Assembly (NCBI RefSeq): GCF_032340315.1
Contig: NZ_CP135436.1
Location: 372,001 to 436,000 of the forward strand
DNA length: 64,000 nt
Direction of reading: 5' to 3'
Source: Streptococcus sp. DTU_2020_1001019_1_SI_AUS_MUR_006
GTDB lineage: Bacteria; Bacillota; Bacilli; Lactobacillales; Streptococcaceae
In this document: positions 8,184-16,972 of the stretch, one piece after another
Numbering within the stretch: the stretch's first letter is position 1
Layout of the letters: every line of letters begins with the position of its first letter
Position numbers and translations under genes: made by a program
The notes under the pieces: generated by a model
Seen by the model: the letters and a program-made list of their open reading frames with translations, nothing else
Told to the model about the DNA's origin: nothing
The model's database searches: none

Positions 8184-10817
8184 TTACTTGGCCTCATACC
8201 AAGTTACGCCTTCATTTTCATCAGCAATCAGTGGCACACTAAGTTGAATGGCTCCTTCCATGGTTTGCTTGACGAGTTTTTTGATGGCAGCTAATTCTGA
8301 CTTAGGCACTTCAAGAACGATTTCATCGTGTACTTGTAACAGCATCTTGGTTTTATAACCACCCTCTACCAAGGCTTTATCTAGCTGAATCATAGCGATT
8401 TTGAGAATATCTGCAGCTGATCCTTGGATAGGTGAGTTGATGGCTGTACGTTCCGCAAAACCACGAATGTTAAAGTTGCGCGAATTGATATCTGGCAACT
8501 CACGACGACGTTTAAAGAGGGTCTCCACATAGCCCTTATCACGCGCCTCACGCACCACTTCATCCATGTAGTTTTTAATACCTGGGAAGCGTTCAAAGTA
8601 AGTATCAATATAGGCTTTTGCTTCCTTACGGCTGATGCCCAGATTATTAGACAAGCCAAAGTCGGAAATCCCGTAAACCACTCCAAAGTTAACCGCCTTG
8701 GCATTACGACGGTCGTTTGGAGTCACATCCTCAGGACGTTCAATTCCAAAGACCCGCATGGCTGTTGAGGTATGGATGTCAGCTCCCTCTTGGAAGGCCT
8801 TAATCAAGTGCTCATCTTTAGAAATATGGGCCAAAACTCGTAGCTCAATCTGTGAATAGTCCGAGCTGAGAAGGACACTGTCCTCCCATTCTGGCACGAA
8901 AGCCTTACGAATGAGGCGCCCTTGTTCCAAACGAACAGGGATATTTTGCAAGTTTGGATCGACACTAGACAGACGACCTGTCTGAGTCAAATCTTGCACA
9001 TAGCGCGTGTGAATCTTGCCATCAGCTAAAATCCAATCCTGCAAACCAATCACATAAGTGGATTGAATCTTAGCAATCTGACGGTAGTCGAGGATTTTCT
9101 TGACAATCGGCGCAATAGGAGCTAGACGCTCCAATACATCCACGGCTGTCGAATAACCTGTCTTGGTTTTCTTGGTATATTCGAGAGGGAGACCTAGTTT
9201 TTCAAAAAGAAGGACACCCAACTGTTTAGGTGAATTGATATTAAATTCCTCACCTGCTAGGTCATAAATCTCTTGCGTCAGCTTTTCAATGACAAGCTCA
9301 TTTTCAGCCTGCATCTCAAGCAAGGTTTCTTTTTTGACCTTGATCCCAGCGATTTCCATCTTAGCAAGGACAAAGGCTAGAGGTTGCTCCATATCATAAA
9401 GAAGGTCAAGTTGTCCGTTTTCGCTTAATTTTTCAAGTAAAACAGGCTCTGTCTCAACCAATACAGCAACCTTACGAGCCAAGTGTTCCAAGAGTTTCTC
9501 TCGCTCTGGAATAGCTTTTTTGACACCTTTACCGTAGAAGGTTTCATCATCGACTAGGTAAGTTTGACCATAGAGACTAGCAATAGTTGAAATTTCATTA
9601 TTCTCGACAGTAGAGAGAAGGTATTTGGCCAAACGACTGTCAAAAGCAGGAGCCTGCAAGTCCAAACCAAAGCGATTTAAGAGGACTTTTGCTTTCTTAA
9701 AGTCGTATACTTTCAGAGGTGTTTTTTCTAGAAAATCCTTAAGAATCGGCTCCTGCAGAAGTTCCAGCTTATCTGTAGCATAGAGTTTGTCTCCGCAAGA
9801 CCAGGCAAAGCCAATCAAGTCATCTGTATGGTAGTTTTCTCCAAAGAGTTCAAAGTGGAAGATGGAGTCCGCACTTAGCATATCTTGACTGAATTTGTCA
9901 ACCATAGTAAAGTCCAAACTCTCAGCCACATCAGCTGATGATACATTTAAAGCCTGCTTGAGTTGTTTGAAGCCCATCTCATCGTAGAATTTCCCAAGAT
10001 TTTCCACATCTGGACCGCTATAAAACAAGTCATCCAGTCCAATCTCAATCGGCGCTTTCGTGTCGATGGTAGCCAGTGTTTTAGATAGGAAGGCTTGTTC
10101 CTTGTCATTAATGAGATTTTCCTTCATCTTCGATGCCTTCATCTCATCAATATTTTCATAAATACCTTCAAGCGAGCCATATTCTAACAATAGCTTGATA
10201 CCCGTCTTTTCACCAATCTTAGTTACACCAGGGATATTATCCGACTTATCTCCCATGAGGGCTTTAAGATCAATGAACTGAGCTGGTGTGATGCCCATCT
10301 TTTCCATGAGATATTCTGGTGTAAATGCCTCAAACTCAGCTACACCTTTCTTAGAAATCTCAACCACTGTATGTTCATCTGTCAACTGGATCAAGTCCTT
10401 GTCTCCACTGACGATAGTTACATCAAATGAATCCTTTTCAGCCAAACGACCAAGAGTCCCGATGATATCATCTGCTTCATACTGGGCTAACTCATAATGG
10501 CGAATTCCAAGATGGTCTAGCAACTCACGAATAAAAGGAAATTGTTCTCTAAACTCATCTGGAGTTTTAGCACGACCACCCTTATAGTCTGCATACATCT
10601 CTGTACGAAAAGTCGTCTTCCCCGCATCAAATGCCACCAAGATATGGCTAGGCTCAACACGCTCTAGCAAATGATTCAACATAAGTTGAAAACCATAGAT
10701 AGCATTTGTATGAAGACCGTTAGCATTTTTAAAACGATCCAGTTGCTGGTAAAGTGCAAAGAATGCCCGAAAAGCAACTGAAGATCCGTCAATTAGTAAT
10801 AATTTTTTCTTGTCCAT
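8184..10817 (-). CDS. polA: DNA polymerase I
   Basis: DNA polymerase I, 877 aa from the start chosen here. Order: 5'-nuclease domain (from MDKKKLLLIDGSSVAFRAFF, with SGDKDLIQL and GDKSDNIPGV), a 3'-5' exonuclease-like domain with degenerate active site, then the polymerase domain with DPNLQNIPVR, SSDYSQIELRVLAH and QVHDEIVLEVP. It fills repair gaps and removes Okazaki primers. A longer frame begins at 10853, but the family starts at MDKKK (10817). A TATAAT ends only 6 bases before that ATG, so a transcript from it would have almost no leader. The gene lies 64 bp downstream of cbpD with no terminator between. Confidence 0.96.
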   Translation of the reverse strand: MDKKKLLLIDGSSVAFRAFFALYQQLDRFKNANGLHTNAIYGFQLMLNHLLERVEPSHILVAFDAGKTTFRTEMYADYKGGRAKTPDEFREQFPFIRELLDHLGIRHYELAQYEADDIIGTLGRLAEKDSFDVTIVSGDKDLIQLTDEHTVVEISKKGVAEFEAFTPEYLMEKMGITPAQFIDLKALMGDKSDNIPGVTKIGEKTGIKLLLEYGSLEGIYENIDEMKASKMKENLINDKEQAFLSKTLATIDTKAPIEIGLDDLFYSGPDVENLGKFYDEMGFKQLKQALNVSSADVAESLDFTMVDKFSQDMLSADSIFHFELFGENYHTDDLIGFAWSCGDKLYATDKLELLQEPILKDFLEKTPLKVYDFKKAKVLLNRFGLDLQAPAFDSRLAKYLLSTVENNEISTIASLYGQTYLVDDETFYGKGVKKAIPEREKLLEHLARKVAVLVETEPVLLEKLSENGQLDLLYDMEQPLAFVLAKMEIAGIKVKKETLLEMQAENELVIEKLTQEIYDLAGEEFNINSPKQLGVLLFEKLGLPLEYTKKTKTGYSTAVDVLERLAPIAPIVKKILDYRQIAKIQSTYVIGLQDWILADGKIHTRYVQDLTQTGRLSSVDPNLQNIPVRLEQGRLIRKAFVPEWEDSVLLSSDYSQIELRVLAHISKDEHLIKAFQEGADIHTSTAMRVFGIERPEDVTPNDRRNAKAVNFGVVYGISDFGLSNNLGISRKEAKAYIDTYFERFPGIKNYMDEVVREARDKGYVETLFKRRRELPDINSRNFNIRGFAERTAINSPIQGSAADILKIAMIQLDKALVEGGYKTKMLLQVHDEIVLEVPKSELAAIKKLVKQTMEGAIQLSVPLIADENEGVTWYEAK

Positions 10818-10823
10818 ACACCC

Positions 10824-10829
10824 ATTATA
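10824..10829 (-). promoter_or_regulatory. possible -10 box abutting the polA start
   Basis: TATAAT on the minus strand ends 6 bases before the polA ATG (10817). Initiation 6-8 bases downstream would give a leaderless or near-leaderless mRNA. No good -35 is seen, so it may be chance. Confidence 0.4.
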
Positions 10830-10881
10830 AAGGAAAGCAGGGAAAAATACCATTAGGAAGAGCCCAAATACTGAATAACAC

Positions 10882-12015
10882 TTATGATGCTGGATTTTCT
10901 ACTCGTGCACCACTGCTATCAACTTGGAAACCATCGATAGTCGTATTGACTGCTAAAGCTCCCGATGCATTCACATAGTAATATTTCCCTGAAACCTGAA
11001 ACCACTGGCTAGCCTTCATAGCACCTGAGCTTTCAAGATAGTACCATGTTCCATTATCCTTTAACCAGCCTGTCTGCATTTCGCCAGACGACTTCAGATA
11101 ATACCACTTAGAACCATCTTTTAACCAGCCTGTCGTCATTGTACCATCAGCTTGCAAATGATACCAGTTTCCATTAATCTTCTTCCAACCGACTGCTTTC
11201 TGACCATTTTCATAATAATACCAAACAGTTCCTTCTTTTTCCCAACCATTTTTAGAGCTACTTGTTTTAGTTAAGGGGATATAACGTCTGTTCCCGCTTC
11301 GTGAAATATAACTAATCCATTTATGCCCATCTTTTTCAAGAGTTTGATCATAATGAACACTTTCTCCCGCATAGTAATAATCGATAATCGTTGCTGTTAG
11401 TGATGGCTGATCCATAATGGCTGCTTTTTCTGTAAAAATATGTGTCCCGCTAGAGACAGGAGCAGACTGATAATTCCCTGCGCTAGCATTCCCCACGTCT
11501 TTAAAATGAATGAATCCAGTCATAGAATTGGCCTTTACCGTTCGTCGATTGTACCTTTCTCTGACTCCATAATTGTATTCTTCAATTTCAATCATATCAC
11601 CAAAAACATTGGATACCCAAGCGACATGACCATACTGTCCACTCGTATCCCAAGCGATAGAACCAATTGCTGGGCGCTGATCTACGCGATAACCTTCTCG
11701 TTTAGCACGATATCCCCATTCATTAGCATTTCCATAAGCCGCCGGAATTTCAAAACCATTGATATTGCTCAAACGAAAGGCTGCAAAAGAAGTACACTGA
11801 CGAGAATACATGCGCCATTTATCAATCTCCTGACTCCCATTTTTATAATAAGTAGGATAATCATCTCCTCGTGCTAGTGATCCATTGTTTGCCTGGTTGG
11901 CATGAACAGTTCCTCCACTAAATAAAAAAATACCTGCTAAAACTAGTGAAGCTGAGCCTACAGCTGTCTTTCTGAGAAAAGTTCCCTTTTTATGTCCTGC
12001 TTTAGTAAATGTCAT
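10882..12015 (-). CDS. cbpD: choline-binding CHAP murein hydrolase, CbpD-like
   Basis: Secreted cell-wall hydrolase of 377 aa, the competence-induced fratricin of this group. Order: signal peptide (about 1-40, ending GTVHA), CHAP domain with Cys in SRQCTSFAAFRL, His in QYGHVAWVSN and EEYNYG, one SH3b domain (about 193-255), then choline-binding repeats such as GWLKDGSKWYYLKSSGEMQT to the end. Pneumococcal CbpD is near 448 aa with two SH3b domains, so this is a one-SH3b form. GAAGGAGAATGC precedes the ATG. A diverged com-box and a palindrome lie upstream. Confidence 0.88.
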   Translation of the reverse strand: MTFTKAGHKKGTFLRKTAVGSASLVLAGIFLFSGGTVHANQANNGSLARGDDYPTYYKNGSQEIDKWRMYSRQCTSFAAFRLSNINGFEIPAAYGNANEWGYRAKREGYRVDQRPAIGSIAWDTSGQYGHVAWVSNVFGDMIEIEEYNYGVRERYNRRTVKANSMTGFIHFKDVGNASAGNYQSAPVSSGTHIFTEKAAIMDQPSLTATIIDYYYAGESVHYDQTLEKDGHKWISYISRSGNRRYIPLTKTSSSKNGWEKEGTVWYYYENGQKAVGWKKINGNWYHLQADGTMTTGWLKDGSKWYYLKSSGEMQTGWLKDNGTWYYLESSGAMKASQWFQVSGKYYYVNASGALAVNTTIDGFQVDSSGARVENPAS

Positions 12016-12037
12016 GCATTCTCCTTCAAATAATTAG

Positions 12038-12051
12038 ATTTTTGAGGTTGA
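12038..12051. promoter_or_regulatory. palindrome TGAGGTcaACCTCA in the cbpD leader
   Basis: Inverted repeat with 6-bp arms and a 2-bp centre, read on minus, between the candidate com-box and the cbpD start. It could be a protein-binding site or a small leader hairpin. I know no regulator with this site. Confidence 0.45.
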
Positions 12052-12063
12052 CCTCATCTATAT

Positions 12064-12071
12064 CATTCGAA
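12064..12071 (-). promoter_or_regulatory. diverged com-box (ComX/SigX) before cbpD
   Basis: TTCGAATG on minus matches TACGAATA at 6 of 8 positions. It follows a T-rich tract of the kind found near -25 of late competence promoters. It lies about 50 bases upstream of cbpD, a known late competence gene in pneumococcus. Confidence 0.5.
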
Positions 12072-12074
12072 AGA

Positions 12075-12104
12075 AAAAGAAAAAAGTGAGAAACTTCCCA
12101 CTTT
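12075..12104 (-). terminator. terminator of the dnaB-veg transcript
   Basis: AAAGTGGGAA pairs with TTTCTCACTTT (one G-T pair), followed on minus by TTTTCTTTTTC. It lies 12 bp after the veg stop and ends just before the cbpD promoter. Confidence 0.8.
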
Positions 12105-12115
12105 CATGAATATCC

Positions 12116-12382
12116 TTAATCTAAATAATGAATTAAGTTCTTTTCCGTTAAAATATCTGAATAAGTGAAAGATTCAACATAGACATTAGCCTGTTTGTCT
12201 CCTTCAACATTTCCAAACTCAACGATGAAGAGCGATGGGTAAACCTCAATTAGTTTTCCTAAACGATTTTTTTGGCGTTTACGACCATTTTCTAAGGTCA
12301 TTTCTACCACTTGTCCCTCATGCGCCTTAATTTCTTCTTTGATTTTTTTCATTTTAGCCACATCTGTAAATGCGTCTGTCAT
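12116..12382 (-). CDS. veg: Veg family protein
   Basis: 88-aa protein of the Veg family (DUF1021), with the typical centre GQVVEMTLENGRKRQ and the hydrophobic strand PSLFIVEF. Veg is linked to biofilm formation and growth in Bacillus; its biochemical role is unclear. The start codon overlaps the dnaB stop by 4 bases (ATGA), so translation is probably coupled. A terminator follows directly. Confidence 0.85.
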   Translation of the reverse strand: MTDAFTDVAKMKKIKEEIKAHEGQVVEMTLENGRKRQKNRLGKLIEVYPSLFIVEFGNVEGDKQANVYVESFTYSDILTEKNLIHYLD

Positions 12383-13737
12383 CTTGGTTCCTCCATCTTC
12401 GAAATACTTGAAAATTTATTATATTCTTTTTGGAAAATCAATTCTACCGTTCCGCGAGCACCGCTACGGTTTTTCTCGATAATCACTTCTACTTTATTAT
12501 TTGGAATGCCTTCCTCCTCTTCACCACCGCGCTCATAATAGTCATCACGATAGAGAAAGGCTACGATATCAGCATCCTGCTCAATAGATCCAGATTCACG
12601 AATATCAGACAAAACTGGTCTCTTATCTTGACGTTGCTCTACACCACGAGAAAGCTGACTGAGAGCTATAACTGGAACTTTGAGTTCTTTTGCTAGGATT
12701 TTCAACTGACGGGAAATCTCAGATACTTCTTGTTGACGATTTTCTCGACCAGTCCCTGTGATCAGCTGAAGATAGTCAATCAAAATCAAGCCTAGATTAC
12801 CTGTTTCCTGAGCCAGTTTACGGGAACGAGAGCGAATTTCTGTGATTCGAATCCCTGGTGTATCATCAATGTAGATACTTGCATTAGCCAGATTACCCTG
12901 AGCAATCGTATACTTGCGCCATTCTTCCTCAGTCAATTGACCTGTACGGATAGAATGCGACTCTACCAACCCTTCCGCAGCCAGCATACGATCGACCAAG
13001 CTTTCAGCACCCATTTCCAGAGAGAAAATAGCAACTGTCTTGTCTAATTTGGTTCCGATATTTTGCGCAATATTCAAAGCAAAAGCTGTCTTACCAACCG
13101 CAGGACGAGCTGCCAAAATAATCAATTCTTCCTCATGCATACCTGTCGTCATGTGATCTAAATCTCGATAACCTGTCGCAATACCCGTGATATCCGAAGT
13201 CTGTTGAGAACGAGCTTCTAGATTTCCGAAGTTGATATTCAATACATCGCGAATATTTTTAAAGCCATTTCGATTGGCATTCTCACTGACATCAATCAAG
13301 CCTTTTTCTGCACGAGCAATAATTTCGTCCGCAGGTTGAGAAGCTTCATAGGCTAGGTTTACAGACTCTGTCAACTTAGCAATCAGGCGCCGAAGCATAG
13401 CCTTTTCTGCTACAATTTTAGCATAGTATTCCGCATTGGCAGAGGTTGGCACTGAATTGACAATCTCAACCAGATAAGACAAGCCTCCAATAGTTTGTAA
13501 ATCACCCTGGCTATCTAGTATCGTCCGAACTGTGGTTGCGTCAATAGCATCTCCACGATCAGACAAATCAACCATAGCTTGAAAAATCAAACGGTGAGCA
13601 TACTTAAAGAAGTCCTGTGAATCGATATATTCTCGGACAAAAACGAGTTTAGTCTCATCAATAAAAATGGCTCCTAAAACAGATTGTTCTGCTAGGATAT
13701 CTTGAGGCTGAACACGCAGTTCTTCAACTTCTGCCAT
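12379..13737 (-). CDS. dnaB: replicative DNA helicase DnaB
   Basis: Hexameric replicative helicase (DnaC in Bacillus naming), 452 aa. The N-terminal DnaB domain starts at VQPQDILAEQSVLGAI. The RecA-like domain has Walker A ARPAVGKTAF (about 209-218), Walker B LILIDYLQLI and the arginine-rich GARGTVEL near the C-terminus. It lies 42 bp downstream of rplI and overlaps veg by 4 bases. The chain gdpP-rplI-dnaB-veg on one strand is the usual streptococcal arrangement. Confidence 0.97.
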   Translation of the reverse strand: MAEVEELRVQPQDILAEQSVLGAIFIDETKLVFVREYIDSQDFFKYAHRLIFQAMVDLSDRGDAIDATTVRTILDSQGDLQTIGGLSYLVEIVNSVPTSANAEYYAKIVAEKAMLRRLIAKLTESVNLAYEASQPADEIIARAEKGLIDVSENANRNGFKNIRDVLNINFGNLEARSQQTSDITGIATGYRDLDHMTTGMHEEELIILAARPAVGKTAFALNIAQNIGTKLDKTVAIFSLEMGAESLVDRMLAAEGLVESHSIRTGQLTEEEWRKYTIAQGNLANASIYIDDTPGIRITEIRSRSRKLAQETGNLGLILIDYLQLITGTGRENRQQEVSEISRQLKILAKELKVPVIALSQLSRGVEQRQDKRPVLSDIRESGSIEQDADIVAFLYRDDYYERGGEEEEGIPNNKVEVIIEKNRSGARGTVELIFQKEYNKFSSISKMEEPR

Positions 13738-13779
13738 CAGACTTTCCTTCCTTTTACAATATTGTCAACCAATCGTAAA

Positions 13780-14232
13780 TTAAGCTTCCTTGACACGAAG
13801 ATTGATTACACTTGTTACATCTTGATAAATCTTAACCGGAACATCAATCAAACCAACTGCTCGAATTGGTGATTGAACTTGAATATGGCGTTTATCAATT
13901 TTAATACCAAATTGTTTTTGTAATTCTTCTGCAATTTTCTTGTTGGTAATAGATCCAAAAGTTCGTCCATCTGGACCAACTTTTTCAACAAATTCAACGA
14001 TTGTTTCTTCTGCTTCCAGTTTTTCTTTAATTTCCTTCGCTTCTGCAAGCATCTCTGCATGTGCTTTTTCTTCTGATTTTTGCTTACCACGCAACTCACC
14101 AATGGCTTGAGCTGTAGCTTCCTTAGCAAGGTTTTTCTTAATTAAAAAGTTTTGTGCATATCCAGTTGGTACTTCTTTAATTTCACCTTTTTTCCCTTTA
14201 CCTTTAACATCTGCTAAAAAGATTACTTTCAT
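13780..14232 (-). CDS. rplI: 50S ribosomal protein L9
   Basis: Ribosomal protein L9, 150 aa, with the N-terminal signature [20 protein letters not shown], a long linking helix rich in Glu and Lys, and the C-terminal rRNA-binding domain ([13 protein letters not shown]). It overlaps the end of gdpP by 4 bases, so the two are translationally coupled. Confidence 0.98.
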   Translation of the reverse strand: MKVIFLADVKGKGKKGEIKEVPTGYAQNFLIKKNLAKEATAQAIGELRGKQKSEEKAHAEMLAEAKEIKEKLEAEETIVEFVEKVGPDGRTFGSITNKKIAEELQKQFGIKIDKRHIQVQSPIRAVGLIDVPVKIYQDVTSVINLRVKEA

Positions 14233-16202
14233 TCTTCTGACTCCTTTTCTTTTGTTTCATTAAAAATAACTGTTTTCAGTTTATCTCCTGCTTCTTGCAG
14301 GCTCATATCTGTCAAACGTGCCGCAGCTAAGTTAAAGTGACCACCGCCACCTAACTCTTCCATAATTCGTTGGACATTGATCTTACTTCTGCTTCGCGCA
14401 GAAATGGAGATTGCTCCTTGACTATTCTTAGCAAGTACAAAGCTGGCCTCTATACCAGACATGGCAAGCATAGCATCAGCAGCCTTACTAATAACAACCG
14501 TATCGTACTCTTTATCCTCCAAAGCTTGAGCAACCAGGATTGATGGTTGTACCATTTGCCCCTGCAAAATGAGTTCATTTACCAATCGATATTCTTCAAA
14601 ATCAGTGGCCGAAATTTCCTGAATGACAATGCTATCACTCCCTCTCGTTCTGAGATAACTTGCAACATCAAAAGTTCGACTAGTTACCCGAGAGGTGAAA
14701 TTTTTAGTATCCAACATCATTCCCCCCATAAGAACACTAGCCTGAATACGACTCAAACGTTTCTTCTTAGAGTTTTGAAATTGAATCAACTCAGTTACAA
14801 GTTCACTAGCACTACTAGCTCCACTCTCGATATAGGTAATGACCGAATTATCTGGAAAATCTTGGTCACGACGATGATGGTCAATGACAATCGTCTGGGT
14901 AAACAAGTCATAAAACTCTTTGGATAAGGTTAAAGCTGTCTTAGAATGGTCAACCATCACCAGTAAGGAGCGTTTGGTAACCATTGTCATCGCTTGATTT
15001 AAAGGAAGAAGTTTTGAAACACCCTCATCTTCCAAATAATTGACCGCTCGAGCGATATCTGGAGACATCTGTGTAGGATCATAAATCACATAACTATCTT
15101 CCAGTACATTACTCGAAAACAACTGCATTCCAACTGCTGAACCAAGAGCATCCATGTCAAGATTCTTGTGACCAACAACAAAAACTCGATCGACACTTTT
15201 AAGTTTATCTGAGATAGCTGTCATCATAGCACGAGTTCGTGTCCGAGTACGTTTAACAGATGCTGCTGAACCGCCTCCAAAGTAGATTGGATTTTTGGTT
15301 TCATCATTCTCTTTTACAACTACTTGGTCACCACCACGAACTTCCGCTAAGTTGAGATTGAGGAGAGCAACCTTCCCAATCTGGTCATGATTCCCATCAC
15401 CATAGGAAACTCCTATACTCATCGTTAGTGGCAAATTTCGTTGCTTAGCTTCCTCACGAAAGGTATCAATAACAGAAAACTTATCCTGCATCAAGTGATC
15501 AAGTACAGTGTAGTCAGTAAATAGATAAAACCGATCCATGCTCACTCTACGAGAAAACATGGCATGTTTTGTACTAAATTCTGAAACAAAATTTGCAACA
15601 AAGCTATTAATATGACTAATGTCTGATTCAGACGTTTCATTTTCCAAATCATCATAGTTATCAACTGAGATAATCCCGATTACCGGTCTACTTGTCACAA
15701 GCTCAGCAGTAGCCTCATACTCACCAGAAACATCAAAAAAGTATAAGACACCTGAATTTCTATCTAAATGCACTGCATATCGTTTCTCCCCAACAATGGC
15801 ATAAGCCCCTGGAGTAGAAATCGAACTCTTTAAAATCTTTTGAAATTGAGGAAAATCAATTTCTCCATCCTCAGTTGTTAAAATTAATTCCGCATAGGGA
15901 TTGAACCATTCAATCTCACTGCTGTTCATGTTTAATTTAACAACTCCGACAGGCATTTGCTCTAGGAGGGCACTCAAACTATCAGTAGCCTGATGATTGA
16001 CATACTGGATTTGCTCGATATCTGTTTTTTTGTAATATTTTTTCTGGAAATTAAATAGCAAAACATAGAATACAATAAATAAAAATAGACTTGCTATAGT
16101 GATCAGATTATCCTTTACTAATACAATCAAAATGGTCATAATCGTAAAGGTTACCATAGCAATCAGATACATAAAAAAGGGATTTATTTCATTTTTTTTC
16201 AT
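14229..16202 (-). CDS. gdpP: cyclic-di-AMP phosphodiesterase GdpP (Pde1)
   Basis: Membrane phosphodiesterase that hydrolyses c-di-AMP, 657 aa. Two TM segments (about 8-50), a PAS-like domain, a degenerate GGDEF domain, then DHH and DHHA1 domains with [32 protein letters not shown] and [13 protein letters not shown]. The frame extends to an ATG at 16220, but that codon abuts an extended -10 (TGGTATAAT, 16222-16230). AGAGG is correctly placed for MKKNEINPF at 16202, so I use that start. Promoter position suggests this is the first gene of gdpP-rplI-dnaB-veg. Confidence 0.95.
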   Translation of the reverse strand: MKKNEINPFFMYLIAMVTFTIMTILIVLVKDNLITIASLFLFIVFYVLLFNFQKKYYKKTDIEQIQYVNHQATDSLSALLEQMPVGVVKLNMNSSEIEWFNPYAELILTTEDGEIDFPQFQKILKSSISTPGAYAIVGEKRYAVHLDRNSGVLYFFDVSGEYEATAELVTSRPVIGIISVDNYDDLENETSESDISHINSFVANFVSEFSTKHAMFSRRVSMDRFYLFTDYTVLDHLMQDKFSVIDTFREEAKQRNLPLTMSIGVSYGDGNHDQIGKVALLNLNLAEVRGGDQVVVKENDETKNPIYFGGGSAASVKRTRTRTRAMMTAISDKLKSVDRVFVVGHKNLDMDALGSAVGMQLFSSNVLEDSYVIYDPTQMSPDIARAVNYLEDEGVSKLLPLNQAMTMVTKRSLLVMVDHSKTALTLSKEFYDLFTQTIVIDHHRRDQDFPDNSVITYIESGASSASELVTELIQFQNSKKKRLSRIQASVLMGGMMLDTKNFTSRVTSRTFDVASYLRTRGSDSIVIQEISATDFEEYRLVNELILQGQMVQPSILVAQALEDKEYDTVVISKAADAMLAMSGIEASFVLAKNSQGAISISARSRSKINVQRIMEELGGGGHFNLAAARLTDMSLQEAGDKLKTVIFNETKEKESEE

Positions 16203-16221
16203 TACAAACCTCTTGCGCATT

Positions 16222-16230
16222 ATTATACCA
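16222..16230 (-). promoter_or_regulatory. extended -10 of the gdpP operon
   Basis: TGGTATAAT on minus, a full extended -10 motif, 20 bases before the gdpP ATG at 16202. Confidence 0.7.
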
Positions 16231-16298
16231 CAAATGTAGCCAAAAAGCGACTTTTAAAGAGGGAACCCTATATTCAGATAATCGTAAAATATCCAAAC

Positions 16299-16330
16299 TA
16301 AAAAGTGGTTTACACTAGTGTAAACCACCT
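16299..16330. terminator. hpf terminator with perfect 24-bp palindrome
   Basis: GTGGTTTACACTAGTGTAAA plus CCAC (16305-16328) is a perfect palindrome, with A and T flanks that give T runs in both directions. It sits 22 bp past the hpf stop. Confidence 0.8.
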
Positions 16331-16350
16331 TTACAGACTAATTTTTTTGA

Positions 16351-16893
16351 TTATTTAACTTCTAGAAGACCAATGTCTCCATCTTCACGACGATAAATAA
16401 CATTTGTTGTTTCATCTTCAACATCTACATAGATGAAGAAGTCATGTCCCAATAAATCCATCTGTAAGATAGCTTCTTCCAAATCCATTGGTTTCAAATC
16501 AATTTGTTTTGAACGAACAACTTTTGGTTGTGCTACATCTAAGTCCTCAACTAAAGCATCTGTAAAGAGTTGACTTGTAGATACTTTATTTCTGTTCTTA
16601 CGTTCAATTTTAGTTTTGTTTTTACGAATCTGACGTTCAATCTTATCTGTCACCAAATCAATAGAACCGTACATATCTTGAGAAATATCTTCTGCACGAA
16701 GAGTAATAGATCCAAGCGGAATGGTTACTTCAACTTTAGCAGTCTTTTCACGGTAAACTTTCAAGTTAACACGCGCATCCAATTCTTGGTCTGCTTGGAA
16801 GTATTTTTCGATCTTTTCGAGTTTAGAAACTACATAATCACGAATTGCTTCTGTTACTTCTAGGTTTTCACCACGGATACTATATTTAATCAT
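16351..16893 (-). CDS. hpf: ribosome hibernation promoting factor, long form
   Basis: Long-form HPF of 180 aa. The N-terminal S30AE domain (1-100, MIKYSIRGENLEVTEAIRDYV) binds the 30S subunit. The C-terminal domain (about 125-180, ending FFIYVDVEDETTNVIYRREDG) drives 100S dimer formation. It has its own promoter (TTGCAA, 17 bp, TATAAT) with an overlapping cre-like site, and a palindromic terminator. It lies just downstream of comFA-comFC. Confidence 0.95.
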   Translation of the reverse strand: MIKYSIRGENLEVTEAIRDYVVSKLEKIEKYFQADQELDARVNLKVYREKTAKVEVTIPLGSITLRAEDISQDMYGSIDLVTDKIERQIRKNKTKIERKNRNKVSTSQLFTDALVEDLDVAQPKVVRSKQIDLKPMDLEEAILQMDLLGHDFFIYVDVEDETTNVIYRREDGDIGLLEVK

Positions 16894-16934
16894 ATAAGTA
16901 CCTTCTTTCTAAACATATTTGTTTTTCTAATTAT

Positions 16935-16963
16935 ATTATAACGCTTTCATATTTTTTTTGCAA
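16935..16963 (-). promoter_or_regulatory. hpf promoter
   Basis: On minus: -35 TTGCAA (16958-16963), 17 bp, -10 TATAAT (16935-16940), 41 bases before the ATG. Confidence 0.75.
16936..16950. promoter_or_regulatory. cre-like site over the hpf -10
   Basis: ATGAAAGCGTTATAA on minus fits the cre consensus WTGNAARCGNWWWCA at 14 of 15 positions and overlaps the spacer and -10 box, a position where CcpA would repress. Confidence 0.5.
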
Positions 16964-16972
16964 ACTTTTTCC

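Noticed and set aside
11440..11877. 145-aa plus-strand frame inside cbpD
   Set aside because: Antisense to the CHAP domain, with no ribosome site or recognisable domain.
14547..14927. 126-aa plus-strand frame opposite gdpP
   Set aside because: Antisense to the DHH domain, no start context.
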